Assembly: GCF_026540895.1 (NCBI RefSeq)
Contig: NZ_JALNUR010000010.1
Location: 33,488-97,487, forward strand
DNA length: 64,000 nt
Direction: 5' to 3'
From: Sphingomonas sp. GM_Shp_1
Lineage (GTDB): Bacteria; Pseudomonadota; Alphaproteobacteria; Sphingomonadales; Sphingomonadaceae
Below are positions 50,936 to 59,627 of this stretch, one piece after another. The notes beneath the pieces are model-generated. The model ran no database searches. It saw only the letters and a list, made by a program, of their open reading frames with translations, and was not told the origin of the DNA. The first letter of the stretch is position 1. The number at the start of each line of letters is the position of its first letter. The position numbers and the translations under genes were made by a program.

Positions 50936-51918
50936 GACCGCGTCCCCATCAACTCATCGTTGAAGTCCTTATAGGGTGGGTTCGGGCGCATGATCCGCAC
51001 CGCCAGACCCGCTTCGGAATATGCCTCGGCTGCTTTTGCGGCGGCGGCTGAACCGGCCGCATCGCCATCGGCACCAATGACGATCGCCCGCGTCACGTCT
51101 GCGAACGTCATCTGGGGCATCATCGAAGTGCCTGCTGCCACCCACACAGACCGCCCCAGTGCCTGGGCAAGCGTCAGGCCATCCTCAAGCCCTTCCGTCA
51201 CGAGCATGCTGGCGGCGGGCGGCCCGAGTTGGATCGCGCCACCGATCACCTGACCCAGGCTATACTTCACCTTCGGCTTCGGATCAGATTCGGTCGGCGT
51301 CGTGGCTGCCTTGCGCCCATTCTCGGTCAGATAGGTGCGCTGGACACCGACCAGTTCTCCGGCCGGGTTGGTGACGATGCCGATCAGGGCTGGAAGCGGT
51401 GAGGGGCCGTTCGCAGCCAACAGGCCGTTGCCGTCGATTTTCGGGGGAGCGATCCGAGCGAACCGCAGGGTATGCGGCAGCGGCATCTTGATGCCACGCG
51501 AGCGGAGGTACGCTTCCGCCGGAGTGCCATCGATCGAGACAGACGCATCGACGATCCGCTGAGCCACGGCCCGCAGATCGGACTTCGGCTTGGCAGGAGC
51601 ACGCTGCTGCTCGAGTTCACGCAGGACGCCGCCGTCAAGCATGTCGATCGCCTCGATCAGCGAAACCCTGTAGGATGCCTTCACGAAGTCCAGGACATCG
51701 CCAGTCCAGCCGCACCCAAAGCAATGGGCGCGCCGATCGTCCTGATAGATCGTAAACGAGGGCGTCCTGTCAGGGTGAAACGGGCAGCATGCTTTCCATT
51801 CCCGGCCTGCACGCTGCAGCTTCACGCCCGCCTTGGCAGCAACCCCCGACAATGGGAAACGGTCGCGGATGCTCGCAACGACGGAGGCGAGCGCGTTGGT
51901 ATCGAGCCGCCGGGTCAT
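50932..51918 (-). CDS. DNA primase-like protein (CHC2 zinc finger + Toprim)
   Basis: 328 residues. The zinc ribbon has Cys44/45, His48, Cys66 and Cys69 (CCPFHPDRTPSF...AHCFGCGWTGD). The Toprim core has VTEGLEDGLTLAQALG (Glu) and VIGADGDAAGSAAA (the Asp-x-Asp). It is shorter than DnaG and lacks a DnaB-interacting C-terminus, as in plasmid/phage primases. Synthesises primers for element replication together with the DUF3987 protein. Confidence 0.88.
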   Translation of the reverse strand: MTRRLDTNALASVVASIRDRFPLSGVAAKAGVKLQRAGREWKACCPFHPDRTPSFTIYQDDRRAHCFGCGWTGDVLDFVKASYRVSLIEAIDMLDGGVLRELEQQRAPAKPKSDLRAVAQRIVDASVSIDGTPAEAYLRSRGIKMPLPHTLRFARIAPPKIDGNGLLAANGPSPLPALIGIVTNPAGELVGVQRTYLTENGRKAATTPTESDPKPKVKYSLGQVIGGAIQLGPPAASMLVTEGLEDGLTLAQALGRSVWVAAGTSMMPQMTFADVTRAIVIGADGDAAGSAAAAKAAEAYSEAGLAVRIMRPNPPYKDFNDELMGTRS

Positions 51919-52385
51919 GCGTACCGCTCCACGATCGGCAGATCATGCTCGACCGACAGGCGGTGCGCATAATCCGACGCCTGATGCGACTTGGTGAAGC
52001 GCACGCCAACGCCGCCACCGCCCATCGGAGCTTTCACGCCGACGATATAGCCGCCCGCGATCGGAAAGACACAGATCGACCAACGCTCTGCCTCTGCACC
52101 CAAGCCGCGCAATTCGACCAACTGGGCAGACGGACGCAGGCCATACAGCCGCTTCTCATCAGGGGAGAGGCGCAGGCGCGCACCCAGCCGCCCCTTCGGG
52201 GCGGGCTGGGCACGGTACCAGGCGTCAAGCGTCGGATAACCGACGATTCCGCGATCCACGCCCAGGATGCGGTCAAGGCTGCGTGGCTCATTCACCTGCC
52301 GCCGCAATGCGGTGACAGCAGCGATCGCACGGGCCTGCACCTCGGGCGTCTGGCGCGACGCGATGGGAATGATGGCGCCGCTCAT
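51915..52385 (-). CDS. Hypothetical replication-module protein (156 aa)
   Basis: Alpha/beta protein with SLDRILGVDRGIVGYPTLDA and a C-terminal VKAPMGGGGVGVRFTKSHQA segment. Overlaps the primase gene by 4 nt. Found in the same place in related elements by pattern; function unknown. Confidence 0.6.
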   Translation of the reverse strand: MSGAIIPIASRQTPEVQARAIAAVTALRRQVNEPRSLDRILGVDRGIVGYPTLDAWYRAQPAPKGRLGARLRLSPDEKRLYGLRPSAQLVELRGLGAEAERWSICVFPIAGGYIVGVKAPMGGGGVGVRFTKSHQASDYAHRLSVEHDLPIVERYA

Positions 52386-52603
52386 AGGTCGACCACCATC
52401 ATGCTGATCCCGGTGCGCTTGGCGACGCGACGCAGGAACTGGTCACGTGCCAGACGATAGGCCGGAAGGTATTTCCGACCAGCGGGGCCGACCGGCATGC
52501 GGGGGGACCAGTCCGCCTCAAGCTGCTGGTTGGCAAACCGGAAGGAGACGGTGAATCCGTCCCCGACCGGCGTCGCGCCGCTGAACATCTCGACGTTCTT
52601 CAT
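52382..52603 (-). CDS. Hypothetical protein (73 aa)
   Basis: MKNVEMFSGATPVGDGFTVS start, then RKYLPAYRLARDQFLRRVAK: a beta-hairpin plus basic helix that could bind nucleic acid. 4-nt overlaps on both sides place it in the replication operon. Confidence 0.6.
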   Translation of the reverse strand: MKNVEMFSGATPVGDGFTVSFRFANQQLEADWSPRMPVGPAGRKYLPAYRLARDQFLRRVAKRTGISMMVVDL

Positions 52604-52917
52604 GCGGCACCACCTTCCTGGGCGACGCGGTCGTTCGCAGCGTCCGGTTGGAACCCAGTGATCCGCCAGACGATCGCCTTCGCACCGCTGACATTGCGAC
52701 GACGCAAGCCAGTATCGAAGATCGCCTTGCGGTCCTTCAGGGCCGTGAAGCGGGGCTGCAAGCTATACCGGGGGTACCCGGCAGCGGCGCAGGTCTCGTC
52801 GACGGTCAGGCCGCCGGGATTGGCATGCAGCGTCTTCATGACGATGCGCTCAAGATGACCGGCGGCGTCCGCAATGGATGCCCATGCTGCGGCTGAAGTG
52901 TCTGTCTGGCGCATCAC
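52600..52917 (-). CDS. Winged-helix-like hypothetical protein (105 aa)
   Basis: The middle reads GGLTVDETCAAAGYPRYSLQ then PRFTALKDRKAIFDTG, a winged-helix pattern (helix, turn, recognition helix with Arg, wing). May be the iteron-binding or replication-control protein. 4-nt overlaps on both sides. Confidence 0.6.
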   Translation of the reverse strand: MMRQTDTSAAAWASIADAAGHLERIVMKTLHANPGGLTVDETCAAAGYPRYSLQPRFTALKDRKAIFDTGLRRRNVSGAKAIVWRITGFQPDAANDRVAQEGGAA

Positions 52918-53144
52918 CGCACCCCCTCGTTATAAGAGGGAAGGGCGCCCCAATGCAGGGACGCGATCAGTTCGGCACGAAGGCCAGTCAATCCGAACGC
53001 GGTATTCAGCCGTTGAAGCTGCAGGGCGGAGGTGCTATTTCCAAAATCGTCGCAGCCAAGCTGACAAGTTTTGGGAAGCCGCACGGTGCCAGCCGGGCGG
53101 CTTTCTCGCTTAATAGGGCGCGAGTGCCCCTTTTCGGTCACCAT
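52914..53144 (-). CDS. Hypothetical protein (76 aa)
   Basis: The basic N-terminus looks unstructured. The C-terminal ALQLQRLNTAFGLTGLRAEL then IASLHWG is a helix typical of small phage replication-leader proteins. Overlaps the next gene by 4 nt. Start uncertain. Confidence 0.45.
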   Translation of the reverse strand: MVTEKGHSRPIKRESRPAGTVRLPKTCQLGCDDFGNSTSALQLQRLNTAFGLTGLRAELIASLHWGALPSYNEGVR

Positions 53145-53150
53145 GCTCGA

Positions 53151-53336
53151 TCAGGCAGCAAGCTGCGTTAGCAGCTTTTCCTTGAAGCGGCGTACGCTAC
53201 GTCCGGTGATGACGGATTTACCGTCGAGTTTCAGAAGTTCGAGGTCTCCTCGTGCGACCAGCTGATACAGCTTGGTGCGACCAATGCCGCCAAGGTCTTG
53301 GCGGGCTTGAGCGACCGAAAAGAGAGGTTCGTCCAT
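53151..53336 (-). CDS. Small HTH protein, excisionase-like
   Basis: 61 residues from ATG 53336. DEPLFSVAQARQDLGGIGRT then KLYQLVARGDLELLKLDGKS matches the MerR/excisionase (helix-turn-helix 17) fold: 'slse-a...gigrt-lY.lv..G.l...ki.g'. Located between integrase-side genes and the replication operon, it may act as the recombination directionality factor and/or operon activator. Confidence 0.78.
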   Translation of the reverse strand: MDEPLFSVAQARQDLGGIGRTKLYQLVARGDLELLKLDGKSVITGRSVRRFKEKLLTQLAA

Positions 53337-53419
53337 ATCGTTGCCTCCGTATGGATGCTGGCGAACACCAGCGGGCAACAGGATTAGTAGCGAGCCTTAG
53401 GGGTAAATTGCCAAGGACA

Positions 53420-54148
53420 TTAAACGGCTTTCTTGTCCACGCTGGCAGGCCCGCCATTAAAACCGAGGACGCGCTTGTATACTGCCCCATCGCGCAGGAG
53501 CAGCCGGTCGTCTGTCCCACGATCGGTAAACCAAAGATCGCTTTCACCCTCTCTTTTTGCGATCGCGATTTTCATCTGAATGACGTCGCCCCCCAAAATG
53601 GGTGGTAGGTCACGGGTGCGCCATTTCTGCATTGCCGACCAGGTAATTCCAAAAGCAGACGTAACCATTTCTCGTCGCGGCTCAAGTTTGAGGCCTAATC
53701 CCTCGAAATACGCTTCCCATTCTAAGGCGCGAAGCTGCCACACGGCGCGAGTGTAGCTATCCCGGCGCTTTCCTTGCTTCCGATCAATGGGGGCAAAAAG
53801 AACAGGATAATCGCCCCCGGCTACGCTGGCTGCTTCGTTCGCTACGTCAAATAAGGATGAACCTGACCCAACTTGTTCTATGCTTGCAAAAAAATGGAAT
53901 GCAATCTTCAGTCTTTCTGAGGCCGTCGCTAAGGATGCTTGCCTGTCAACTGGGTCGGGTGTTGGTCCATAAGCGTGTCGCAGAACTCGGTCTCCGCACA
54001 GTTCTGCCGCTAGATGAAGGGATTGTATGGCGATTACAGATGCCCAATCTTCTTCGTCTTCAGCACTAGCGCGAAGATGGTTGGTGTTGCTGATGAACGC
54101 TTCAAAAGCATCCTGCATCGTCTGTCGGTCGCTCGGCAAGATGCTCAC
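53420..54148 (-). CDS. Hypothetical protein downstream of integrase (242 aa)
   Basis: Overlaps the integrase stop by 4 nt (ATGA). Helical N-terminal half; the second half has WSAMQKWRTRDLPPILGGDV, which looks like a small DNA-binding helix. May be an integrase accessory or a cargo/defence protein. No family recognised. Confidence 0.6.
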   Translation of the reverse strand: MSILPSDRQTMQDAFEAFISNTNHLRASAEDEEDWASVIAIQSLHLAAELCGDRVLRHAYGPTPDPVDRQASLATASERLKIAFHFFASIEQVGSGSSLFDVANEAASVAGGDYPVLFAPIDRKQGKRRDSYTRAVWQLRALEWEAYFEGLGLKLEPRREMVTSAFGITWSAMQKWRTRDLPPILGGDVIQMKIAIAKREGESDLWFTDRGTDDRLLLRDGAVYKRVLGFNGGPASVDKKAV

Positions 54149-55377
54149 CCGACGTTCCCGACGAGATTAAAAGTGAGGAACCGTCCCCACGCCTCCAGTA
54201 GTTCGCGCCGCATGTCGAGGAACTTGGCGCGCTTGTACGCGCGGATCACTTTGTCCGGCACGACGTGAGCCAGGGCGGCTTCGGCAACGGCGTCGGGCAC
54301 CTCGGGCATCTTCTCCGCTGCCCAGTCCCGGAACGAGCTGCGAAAGCCATGCACCGTATAGGCGTGTCCCGCGTCACGCAGGGCCTTACTCAACGTCATA
54401 TCGGAAAGCTGCTCACCTTTACGGTTGGGGAAGACGAGGTCGTCGGGCTCATGGCCGCCTTCCTCGAAAATCTGCTTCAGCAGCGCGACCGCTGGCTTGC
54501 TTAGCGTGACGGTATGCGCCGTCTTGGTTTTCATCACCTCGGGCGGCCGGTTCCATTCCGCTTTATCAAGGTTGAAGTGCTTGCGCCGTGCCGACCGAAT
54601 CTCCCCCGATCGCGCCGCCGTCAGGATTACCAGCAGCAGTGCCTGGCGCCCCTTAGTCGGAGCCCCGGCATTCAGCTGGGCCACCAGCGCAGGCACTTGT
54701 TCATAGGGCATGGCGGCATAATTCCCGCCATCCGCCTGCTTGGCCAAGCCGACGGTCACGGACCGGCGCGGTGCCTCGCTTTTCCTCCAGCCTTTCGACT
54801 TGGCGAAGTCCAGCACCTTACTAATTCGGAACCGCACCTTGCGCGCCATGTCCGGCTTGCTGGTCCAGATGGGGGCCACGGCGTCCCGGATATGCTCGGC
54901 ATCGATCTGGTCGACACGCATCGTGCCCAAGGACGGATAGGCGTGGTTGGTCAGTGAACCGAGGAAGATGGTCGCGGTCTTCTCTGCCCAACCACTTCTC
55001 AGCGCCTCGTGGGTCGCCTTCGCTGCTTCCTCGAATGTCGGCACCTTGCGGCGCTCGCGGTCGCGTTCAGCGATCGGGTCGAGCCCGGATTTAGCGGCTG
55101 TGCGCAACAGCCCGGCTTTCTCCCGCGCCTCGCTCAGCGTCAGGATCTTCTTATGCAGGATCGGGATGGCGATCGGGGGAGGGGTGTTGCGATCCGCTCC
55201 AACGCGGCTGGACGTGTCGACAGAACCCAGGCCAATATCCCGCCGCTGCCCGTCGACCTGCACGCGCAGCAGCCAGGACTTTCCGCCCGTCGGCTTGACG
55301 AGCAGATACAGGCCATCGCCATCAGCATGGCGTCCGGGCTTGGCGTTCTTGACCGACAGGGCTGTCAGCTTGCCCAT
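54145..55377 (-). CDS. int: Tyrosine integrase (DUF4102 arm-binding type)
   Basis: 410 residues. The N-terminal arm-binding DUF4102 domain (KLTALSVKNAKPGRHADGDG then LYLLVKPTGGKSW) is followed by a SAM-like core-binding domain (about 115-200) and the catalytic domain. The catalytic Arg lies in AARSGEIRS, then His343 and Arg346 (HGFR), His371 (LAHVV) and Tyr381 (AYKRAKF). This class integrates into tRNA 3' ends. Its start lies 144 nt from attR, reading into the element. Confidence 0.95.
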   Translation of the reverse strand: MGKLTALSVKNAKPGRHADGDGLYLLVKPTGGKSWLLRVQVDGQRRDIGLGSVDTSSRVGADRNTPPPIAIPILHKKILTLSEAREKAGLLRTAAKSGLDPIAERDRERRKVPTFEEAAKATHEALRSGWAEKTATIFLGSLTNHAYPSLGTMRVDQIDAEHIRDAVAPIWTSKPDMARKVRFRISKVLDFAKSKGWRKSEAPRRSVTVGLAKQADGGNYAAMPYEQVPALVAQLNAGAPTKGRQALLLVILTAARSGEIRSARRKHFNLDKAEWNRPPEVMKTKTAHTVTLSKPAVALLKQIFEEGGHEPDDLVFPNRKGEQLSDMTLSKALRDAGHAYTVHGFRSSFRDWAAEKMPEVPDAVAEAALAHVVPDKVIRAYKRAKFLDMRRELLEAWGRFLTFNLVGNVG

Positions 55378-55391
55378 AATCCTCCCTCAAC

Positions 55392-55507
55392 CGTTCCCTC
55401 ACCATATCGCGGCTTAATGCGAACGTCCACGAACGATTGCGGAACAAACGTCCTTTGTTTGTTCTTGCCTTAGGAGAGGGAGCGGTCAGGAACGAACGGT
55501 GGCGGTC
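55392..55507. repeat. Right arm-type repeats of the island
   Basis: CGTTCCCTCACC (55392-55403) and CGAACGGTGGCGGTC (55493-55507) match 30376-30387 and 30414-30428. Between them lies an AACAAACG...CGTTTGTT-like stretch that may be a further arm site. Confidence 0.55.
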
Positions 55508-55520
55508 AATTAGTTAGATG

Positions 55521-55537
55521 CCTGTCGGGTGCGCCAT
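55521..55537. repeat. attR core
   Basis: Copy of the last bases of tRNA-Arg(CCG) (CCTGTCGGGTGCGCCAT). No tRNA can be formed here, so this is the distal attachment site. The following 266 nt (55538-55803) hold a CCCCCTCG...CGAAGCGGGGG hairpin and no gene. Confidence 0.9.
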
Positions 55538-55803
55538 TCACGTCACATGGCTTTATGGCGCAGAACGACCTCTGACCGGGGCGGGGGACCGGTGTGGCGG
55601 CGGCTTCGGCAGAGCCGAATGTAGGCTCCGACACTCGACCCTTTGTGACGTGCCACTCCCCCTCGTTTGCGAAGCGGGGGACAGTGCGTGGCATAGAACG
55701 CCAGAGTCTCACCCGACATCATATCGCGATCACGACCGGTCTTGCGGGCTCTATACTGAGATATCCACCGAACCCTTCGCAACCGGGTAGCGCCACCTCC
55801 GCG

Positions 55804-56709
55804 TTACGTTGCCAGTAACCGGCGCGCGCAGGTCTGCACATGATCGGCGATCAGTTTGAATGCCGGGCTCATCGGAGAATGGCGACGCCATGCGATGGCG
55901 ATCGATCGATAGGTGCGCCAGCCCTCGACGCGCAGGACCGTCAGGCCCGCCGCGCCGCCTACTTCCGATCGCAGGTAAAGGGTAGGCAGCAGGGTGAGCC
56001 CCAGCCCGGTTGCTACCATCTGGTGCAGGCTTTCCAGGCTGGTGCCGTAATAGTCCGGTGCGATCGTCATGCCGTAACGGTCGGCGACCTCCGCCGCCTG
56101 TCGCGCCAGATGGTGGCGGGGGTCGAGCGTCAGCAGCGGGCTGCCGCTCAATCTCTCCCGCGTCGTTTCACCGTCCGCATCGATCGCATGGTCGAGCGCG
56201 GCGACGAGGTGCAGCGGCTCGCGGAACAGGGGCTCGACGGTCAGGTCGTCGCCCGCCATCGGCAACGGCCCGAGCAGCACGTCGATATCGCCGCGCGTCA
56301 GTTCCAGCAGTTGTTCGTCGGGAATACCTTCTCGCACATGAAGGCGCAGATGCGGTGCCATGCGATGCAGTTCGGCGATGATCGGCGACAGCAGATAGGG
56401 GCCCAGCGTCGGCGTGGTGCCCAGCCGCAAGGTGCCGGTCAGGCTGTCCGAGGCCCCCGCCGCCAGCGCGACGATGTCCCGCGCATCGCTCAGCATCCGC
56501 CGCGCCATCACCACGATACTGCGACCGACCGGCGTCAGCACGGCCCCCGCCGCGCTGCGTTCGAGCAATCGGGTGCCCAGCCGCTCCTCCAGCGCGCGGA
56601 CCTGCTGGCTGAGCGTCGGTTGCGAAACCCGCGCGACGCGCGCGGCCAGCGCGAAGGAGCCGGTGTCCGCGATCGTGACGAGATATTCGAGCTGACGCAG
56701 CGTAGGCAT
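55804..56709 (-). CDS. LysR-family transcriptional regulator
   Basis: 301 residues. N-terminal winged HTH (LRQLEYLVTIADTGSFALAA, VSQPTLSQQVRALEERLGTR) followed by a two-lobed effector domain (GTLRLGTTPTLGPYLLSPII). The fold is OxyR/CynR-like, but the peroxide-sensing Cys pair is absent. Divergent from the export operon, with about 90 nt between starts, so it is the natural candidate to regulate that operon. Effector unknown. Confidence 0.92.
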   Translation of the reverse strand: MPTLRQLEYLVTIADTGSFALAARVARVSQPTLSQQVRALEERLGTRLLERSAAGAVLTPVGRSIVVMARRMLSDARDIVALAAGASDSLTGTLRLGTTPTLGPYLLSPIIAELHRMAPHLRLHVREGIPDEQLLELTRGDIDVLLGPLPMAGDDLTVEPLFREPLHLVAALDHAIDADGETTRERLSGSPLLTLDPRHHLARQAAEVADRYGMTIAPDYYGTSLESLHQMVATGLGLTLLPTLYLRSEVGGAAGLTVLRVEGWRTYRSIAIAWRRHSPMSPAFKLIADHVQTCARRLLAT

Positions 56710-56800
56710 ATCGCCCTATAGTCCCACCCTATAGCCGGGGCACCCAAAAACCGATTGGCCGAACGGATGATACTTCGTTACACCTTCATCACATGGATCA

Positions 56801-58558
56801 GTGGGCGCTCGCCATGCGGCAGGGCGCGCGATGGCAATCCGGAGTGATCGGGGCGCGACAAAGGGGATTGTCTTGGCGGCAGAACGTTTGGGATTTCGCG
56901 ATGCGATAGGCTGGCTGTCGCAGATCATCGGGCCGGATGCGGCCTATATCCGGCTCGGTATCGTCTATACCGTCGCGATCAGCCTGCTGGCGCTGGCGAC
57001 GCCGATCTCGGTCCAGTTGCTGATCAACAGCGTCGCCAATACCGCGATGCCGGCACCTTTATGGGCGCTGTCGGGCGTGCTTCTCCTGTTGCTGCTGATG
57101 GTCGCCGGGCTGAGCGCGCTGCGGGTGTGGATCATGGCGGCGTTCGAGCGCCGCCTGTTCTCGCGGGTCGTCGCGGAAGTCACGCTGCGCGCGGTCCATG
57201 CGCAAGATCCCTTCTTCGCCGATGGCAATCGCGGCGATCTGTTCAACCGCTATTTCGATCTGGTGGTCGTCCAGAAGGCGGTCCCCAGCCTGATCATCGG
57301 CGCCTTCACCATCATGTTGCAGGCGGCGATCGGATTGACGATCACCAGCTTCTATCACCCGGTCTTCCTGGCGTTCAACGCGGTGCTGGTGAGCGCGGTC
57401 CTGCTCGTCTGGCTGCTGTGGCGGCGCGGTGCGATCAGCGGGGCGGTGGCGCTGAGCCACGCCAAGCATAATGCCGCCCGCTGGCTGGAAAGCGTCGGCG
57501 GGTCGAACGGCTTCTACAAGTCGCTGCGGCACCTGGATTTCGCCATGGACCGGTCGGAGGCGATGACCGCCGGATACGTCGCCACGCATCGCCGCTATTT
57601 CCGTTACCAGTTCGCGCAGACGGTCGCGTTCCTGCTGATCTATGCCTTTGCCAGCGCGGGGCTACTGCTGCTCGGCGGCATGTTGATCCTGCGCGGCCAA
57701 TTGTCGTTGGGGCAACTGGTCGCCGCCGAATTGATCCTGTCGGGCGTCTTCTATGGGATCTCGCAGCTCGGCTGGTATCTCGACACCTTCTACGACCTCG
57801 CCGCCAGTTCGGAAGAATTGTCGCTGCTCTTCGCCATTCCGCAGGAGCCCAACGTGCGGGGCGACAATGGCCCGCGCGACGGGTCGGTCAAGCTGACCGA
57901 TGTGGCGTTGGACGCGGCGCGATACGATCTGGCCCTGACCGCCGGGGAGCAACTGGTCACCGTTGCCGAACCCGGGGCCGAGCGCCGTCTGGCCATGCTG
58001 TTGAAACGGCACGCCTTGCCGGATCGCGGGCTGATCCGGATCGGTGGCGGCGATCTGGGATCGTTCGACATGTATCATCTCCGCTCGGACGTCACGGTGC
58101 TCGACCGTTCGACGATCGTCGAAGTCACGATCCGCGAATATCTCCGCCTGGCCTCGGGCGAGATGGCGGAGGCGGCGATGCAGGCGCTGGCGACGGTCGG
58201 GCTCGAACGTCGCCTCGCCAGCCTGCCGCAGGGGCTGGACACCCCGCTCGGTTCGACCGGCTATCCGCTCAGCGTCGGGGAGACGATGGCGTTGAAACTG
58301 GCCAATGCCTTGCTGGTGGGGCCCAAATTGCTGCTGCTCGGCCAACTTTACGACCTGTTGCCGCCCGAACGGCTGCTCGCGGCGCTACGCGTTCTGAAAG
58401 CGCGCGGGACCACCGTGCTGTTGTGTACCGGTCGCCCGGAAGATGTGGAACTGGACGGCTATCTCTATCTGGGGATGACCGAGCAGCGCCGCTTCGCCCA
58501 CCTCGCCGATCTCCAGGCCGCCTGTCAGCGGGAGGGCAACGATGTCGCATCCGCCTGA
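56801..58558 (+). CDS. ABC-transporter-like membrane protein with degenerate ATPase
   Basis: 585 residues from GTG 56801; TTG 56873, preceded by AAAGGGG at 6 nt, is an alternative start. A six-helix exporter domain (about 45-330) of HlyB/LapB type is followed by a nucleotide-binding-domain fold with every catalytic motif altered. The Walker A site reads AEPGAERRLA (about 387), with no GK(S/T). The signature is PLSVGET in place of LSGGQ. Walker B reads LLLLGQLYDLL, without Asp-Glu, and the H-loop His is lost (LLCTGRPEDV). ATP hydrolysis is not expected. No C39 peptidase domain. First gene of an export-like operon. Confidence 0.85.
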   Translation: MGARHAAGRAMAIRSDRGATKGIVLAAERLGFRDAIGWLSQIIGPDAAYIRLGIVYTVAISLLALATPISVQLLINSVANTAMPAPLWALSGVLLLLLLMVAGLSALRVWIMAAFERRLFSRVVAEVTLRAVHAQDPFFADGNRGDLFNRYFDLVVVQKAVPSLIIGAFTIMLQAAIGLTITSFYHPVFLAFNAVLVSAVLLVWLLWRRGAISGAVALSHAKHNAARWLESVGGSNGFYKSLRHLDFAMDRSEAMTAGYVATHRRYFRYQFAQTVAFLLIYAFASAGLLLLGGMLILRGQLSLGQLVAAELILSGVFYGISQLGWYLDTFYDLAASSEELSLLFAIPQEPNVRGDNGPRDGSVKLTDVALDAARYDLALTAGEQLVTVAEPGAERRLAMLLKRHALPDRGLIRIGGGDLGSFDMYHLRSDVTVLDRSTIVEVTIREYLRLASGEMAEAAMQALATVGLERRLASLPQGLDTPLGSTGYPLSVGETMALKLANALLVGPKLLLLGQLYDLLPPERLLAALRVLKARGTTVLLCTGRPEDVELDGYLYLGMTEQRRFAHLADLQAACQREGNDVASA

Positions 58559-59627
58559 ACAGCTCGCGCATTTCCGCACGCTCGCCTCGCTGCGCCCGCC
58601 CCGCGTCACGGTGGCGATCGCCTGGATCGTGACGGTCGGCATCGCGGCGGCGATCTTCGTCCTGTTCTTCGTGCCCTGGCTGCAAACCGCGCAGGGGCGG
58701 GGGCAGGTCGTCTCGCTCGATCCGCAGGACCGGGCGCAGGACGTGACCGCGCTGGTCCCCGGCCGGGTCGAGCAATGGTATGTCCATGACGGCCAGCATG
58801 TGCGGCGTGGAGACCCGATCGCCCGGATCGTCGATCTCGATCCCAATCTGCTGTCCCGCCTGGCCGCCGAGCGGGCGCAGGTCGAGGCGGAGATCGCATC
58901 GGTCCGCCAGTCGCAATCGGTCGCACAACTCGACGTCAACCGGACCCGGCAGCTCTATTCGGAGGGGTTGGCCTCGCGGCGCGATTTCGAACAGGCGCAG
59001 ATAAAAGTCGCCGATTCGGGTGCCAAGCTGGCGGAATCGCGCGCCAAGCTGAACCGCATCGATGTCCAGCTCAACCGCCAGTCGGCGCAGCTCGTCCGCG
59101 CGCCGCGTGACGGCCGCATCCAGAATCTCAACGCCGCAGCGGGCGGTGCGCTGGTGTCGGCAGGCACGCTGCTGGCGGTCGTGGCGCCGGAGCAGGTCCA
59201 GCGCGCGGTCGAACTGCTGATCGACGGGCGCGACGTGCCGCTGCTCCGCCCCGGCGGCCCGGTGCGACTTGAGTTCGAGGGCTGGCCCGCGATCCAGTTC
59301 AGCGGCTGGCCATCGGTCGCCTATGGCTTTTTCGATGGTCGCATCCGCACGATCGATCCGAATGCCAATACGCAGGGCCTGTTCCGGATCCTGGTCGAGC
59401 CGATGCCCGGCAAGCCCGCATGGCCGGACCGCCGCTTCGTTCGGCTGGGCGGCAAGGTCCATGGCTGGGTCCAGGGCGAAACCGTGACCGTCGGCTATGA
59501 ACTGTGGCGCCAGCTCAACGACTTCCCGCTGGAATTCGACCAGAAGCCGATCGACGGCGATACGGGGAAGGGCGGCGGCAAGGACGACGACAAGAAGATC
59601 GCGGCCAAGGCGGGCAAGCCGAAATGA
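58542..59627 (+). CDS. HlyD-type membrane-fusion (adaptor) protein
   Basis: 361 residues. One membrane helix (about 25-45), then a biotinyl-lipoyl-like hybrid (VPGRVEQWYVHDGQHVRRGD), a coiled-coil hairpin (about 105-175, with LYSEGLASRRDFEQAQIKV) and a beta-barrel. Ends in a Gly/Asp/Lys tail. Bridges an inner-membrane exporter and a TolC-type channel. Its start overlaps the upstream gene by 17 nt and its end overlaps the TolC-type gene by 4 nt. Confidence 0.9.
   Translation: MSHPPEQLAHFRTLASLRPPRVTVAIAWIVTVGIAAAIFVLFFVPWLQTAQGRGQVVSLDPQDRAQDVTALVPGRVEQWYVHDGQHVRRGDPIARIVDLDPNLLSRLAAERAQVEAEIASVRQSQSVAQLDVNRTRQLYSEGLASRRDFEQAQIKVADSGAKLAESRAKLNRIDVQLNRQSAQLVRAPRDGRIQNLNAAAGGALVSAGTLLAVVAPEQVQRAVELLIDGRDVPLLRPGGPVRLEFEGWPAIQFSGWPSVAYGFFDGRIRTIDPNANTQGLFRILVEPMPGKPAWPDRRFVRLGGKVHGWVQGETVTVGYELWRQLNDFPLEFDQKPIDGDTGKGGGKDDDKKIAAKAGKPK

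Noticed and set aside
55521..55537. Second tRNA-Arg gene at the right end of the island.
   Set aside because: Only the last 17 bases of the tRNA are repeated; no cloverleaf can form.
55804..56709. LysR regulator as OxyR.
   Set aside because: The HTH and overall fold are OxyR-like, but the pair of peroxide-sensing cysteines in the effector domain is missing.
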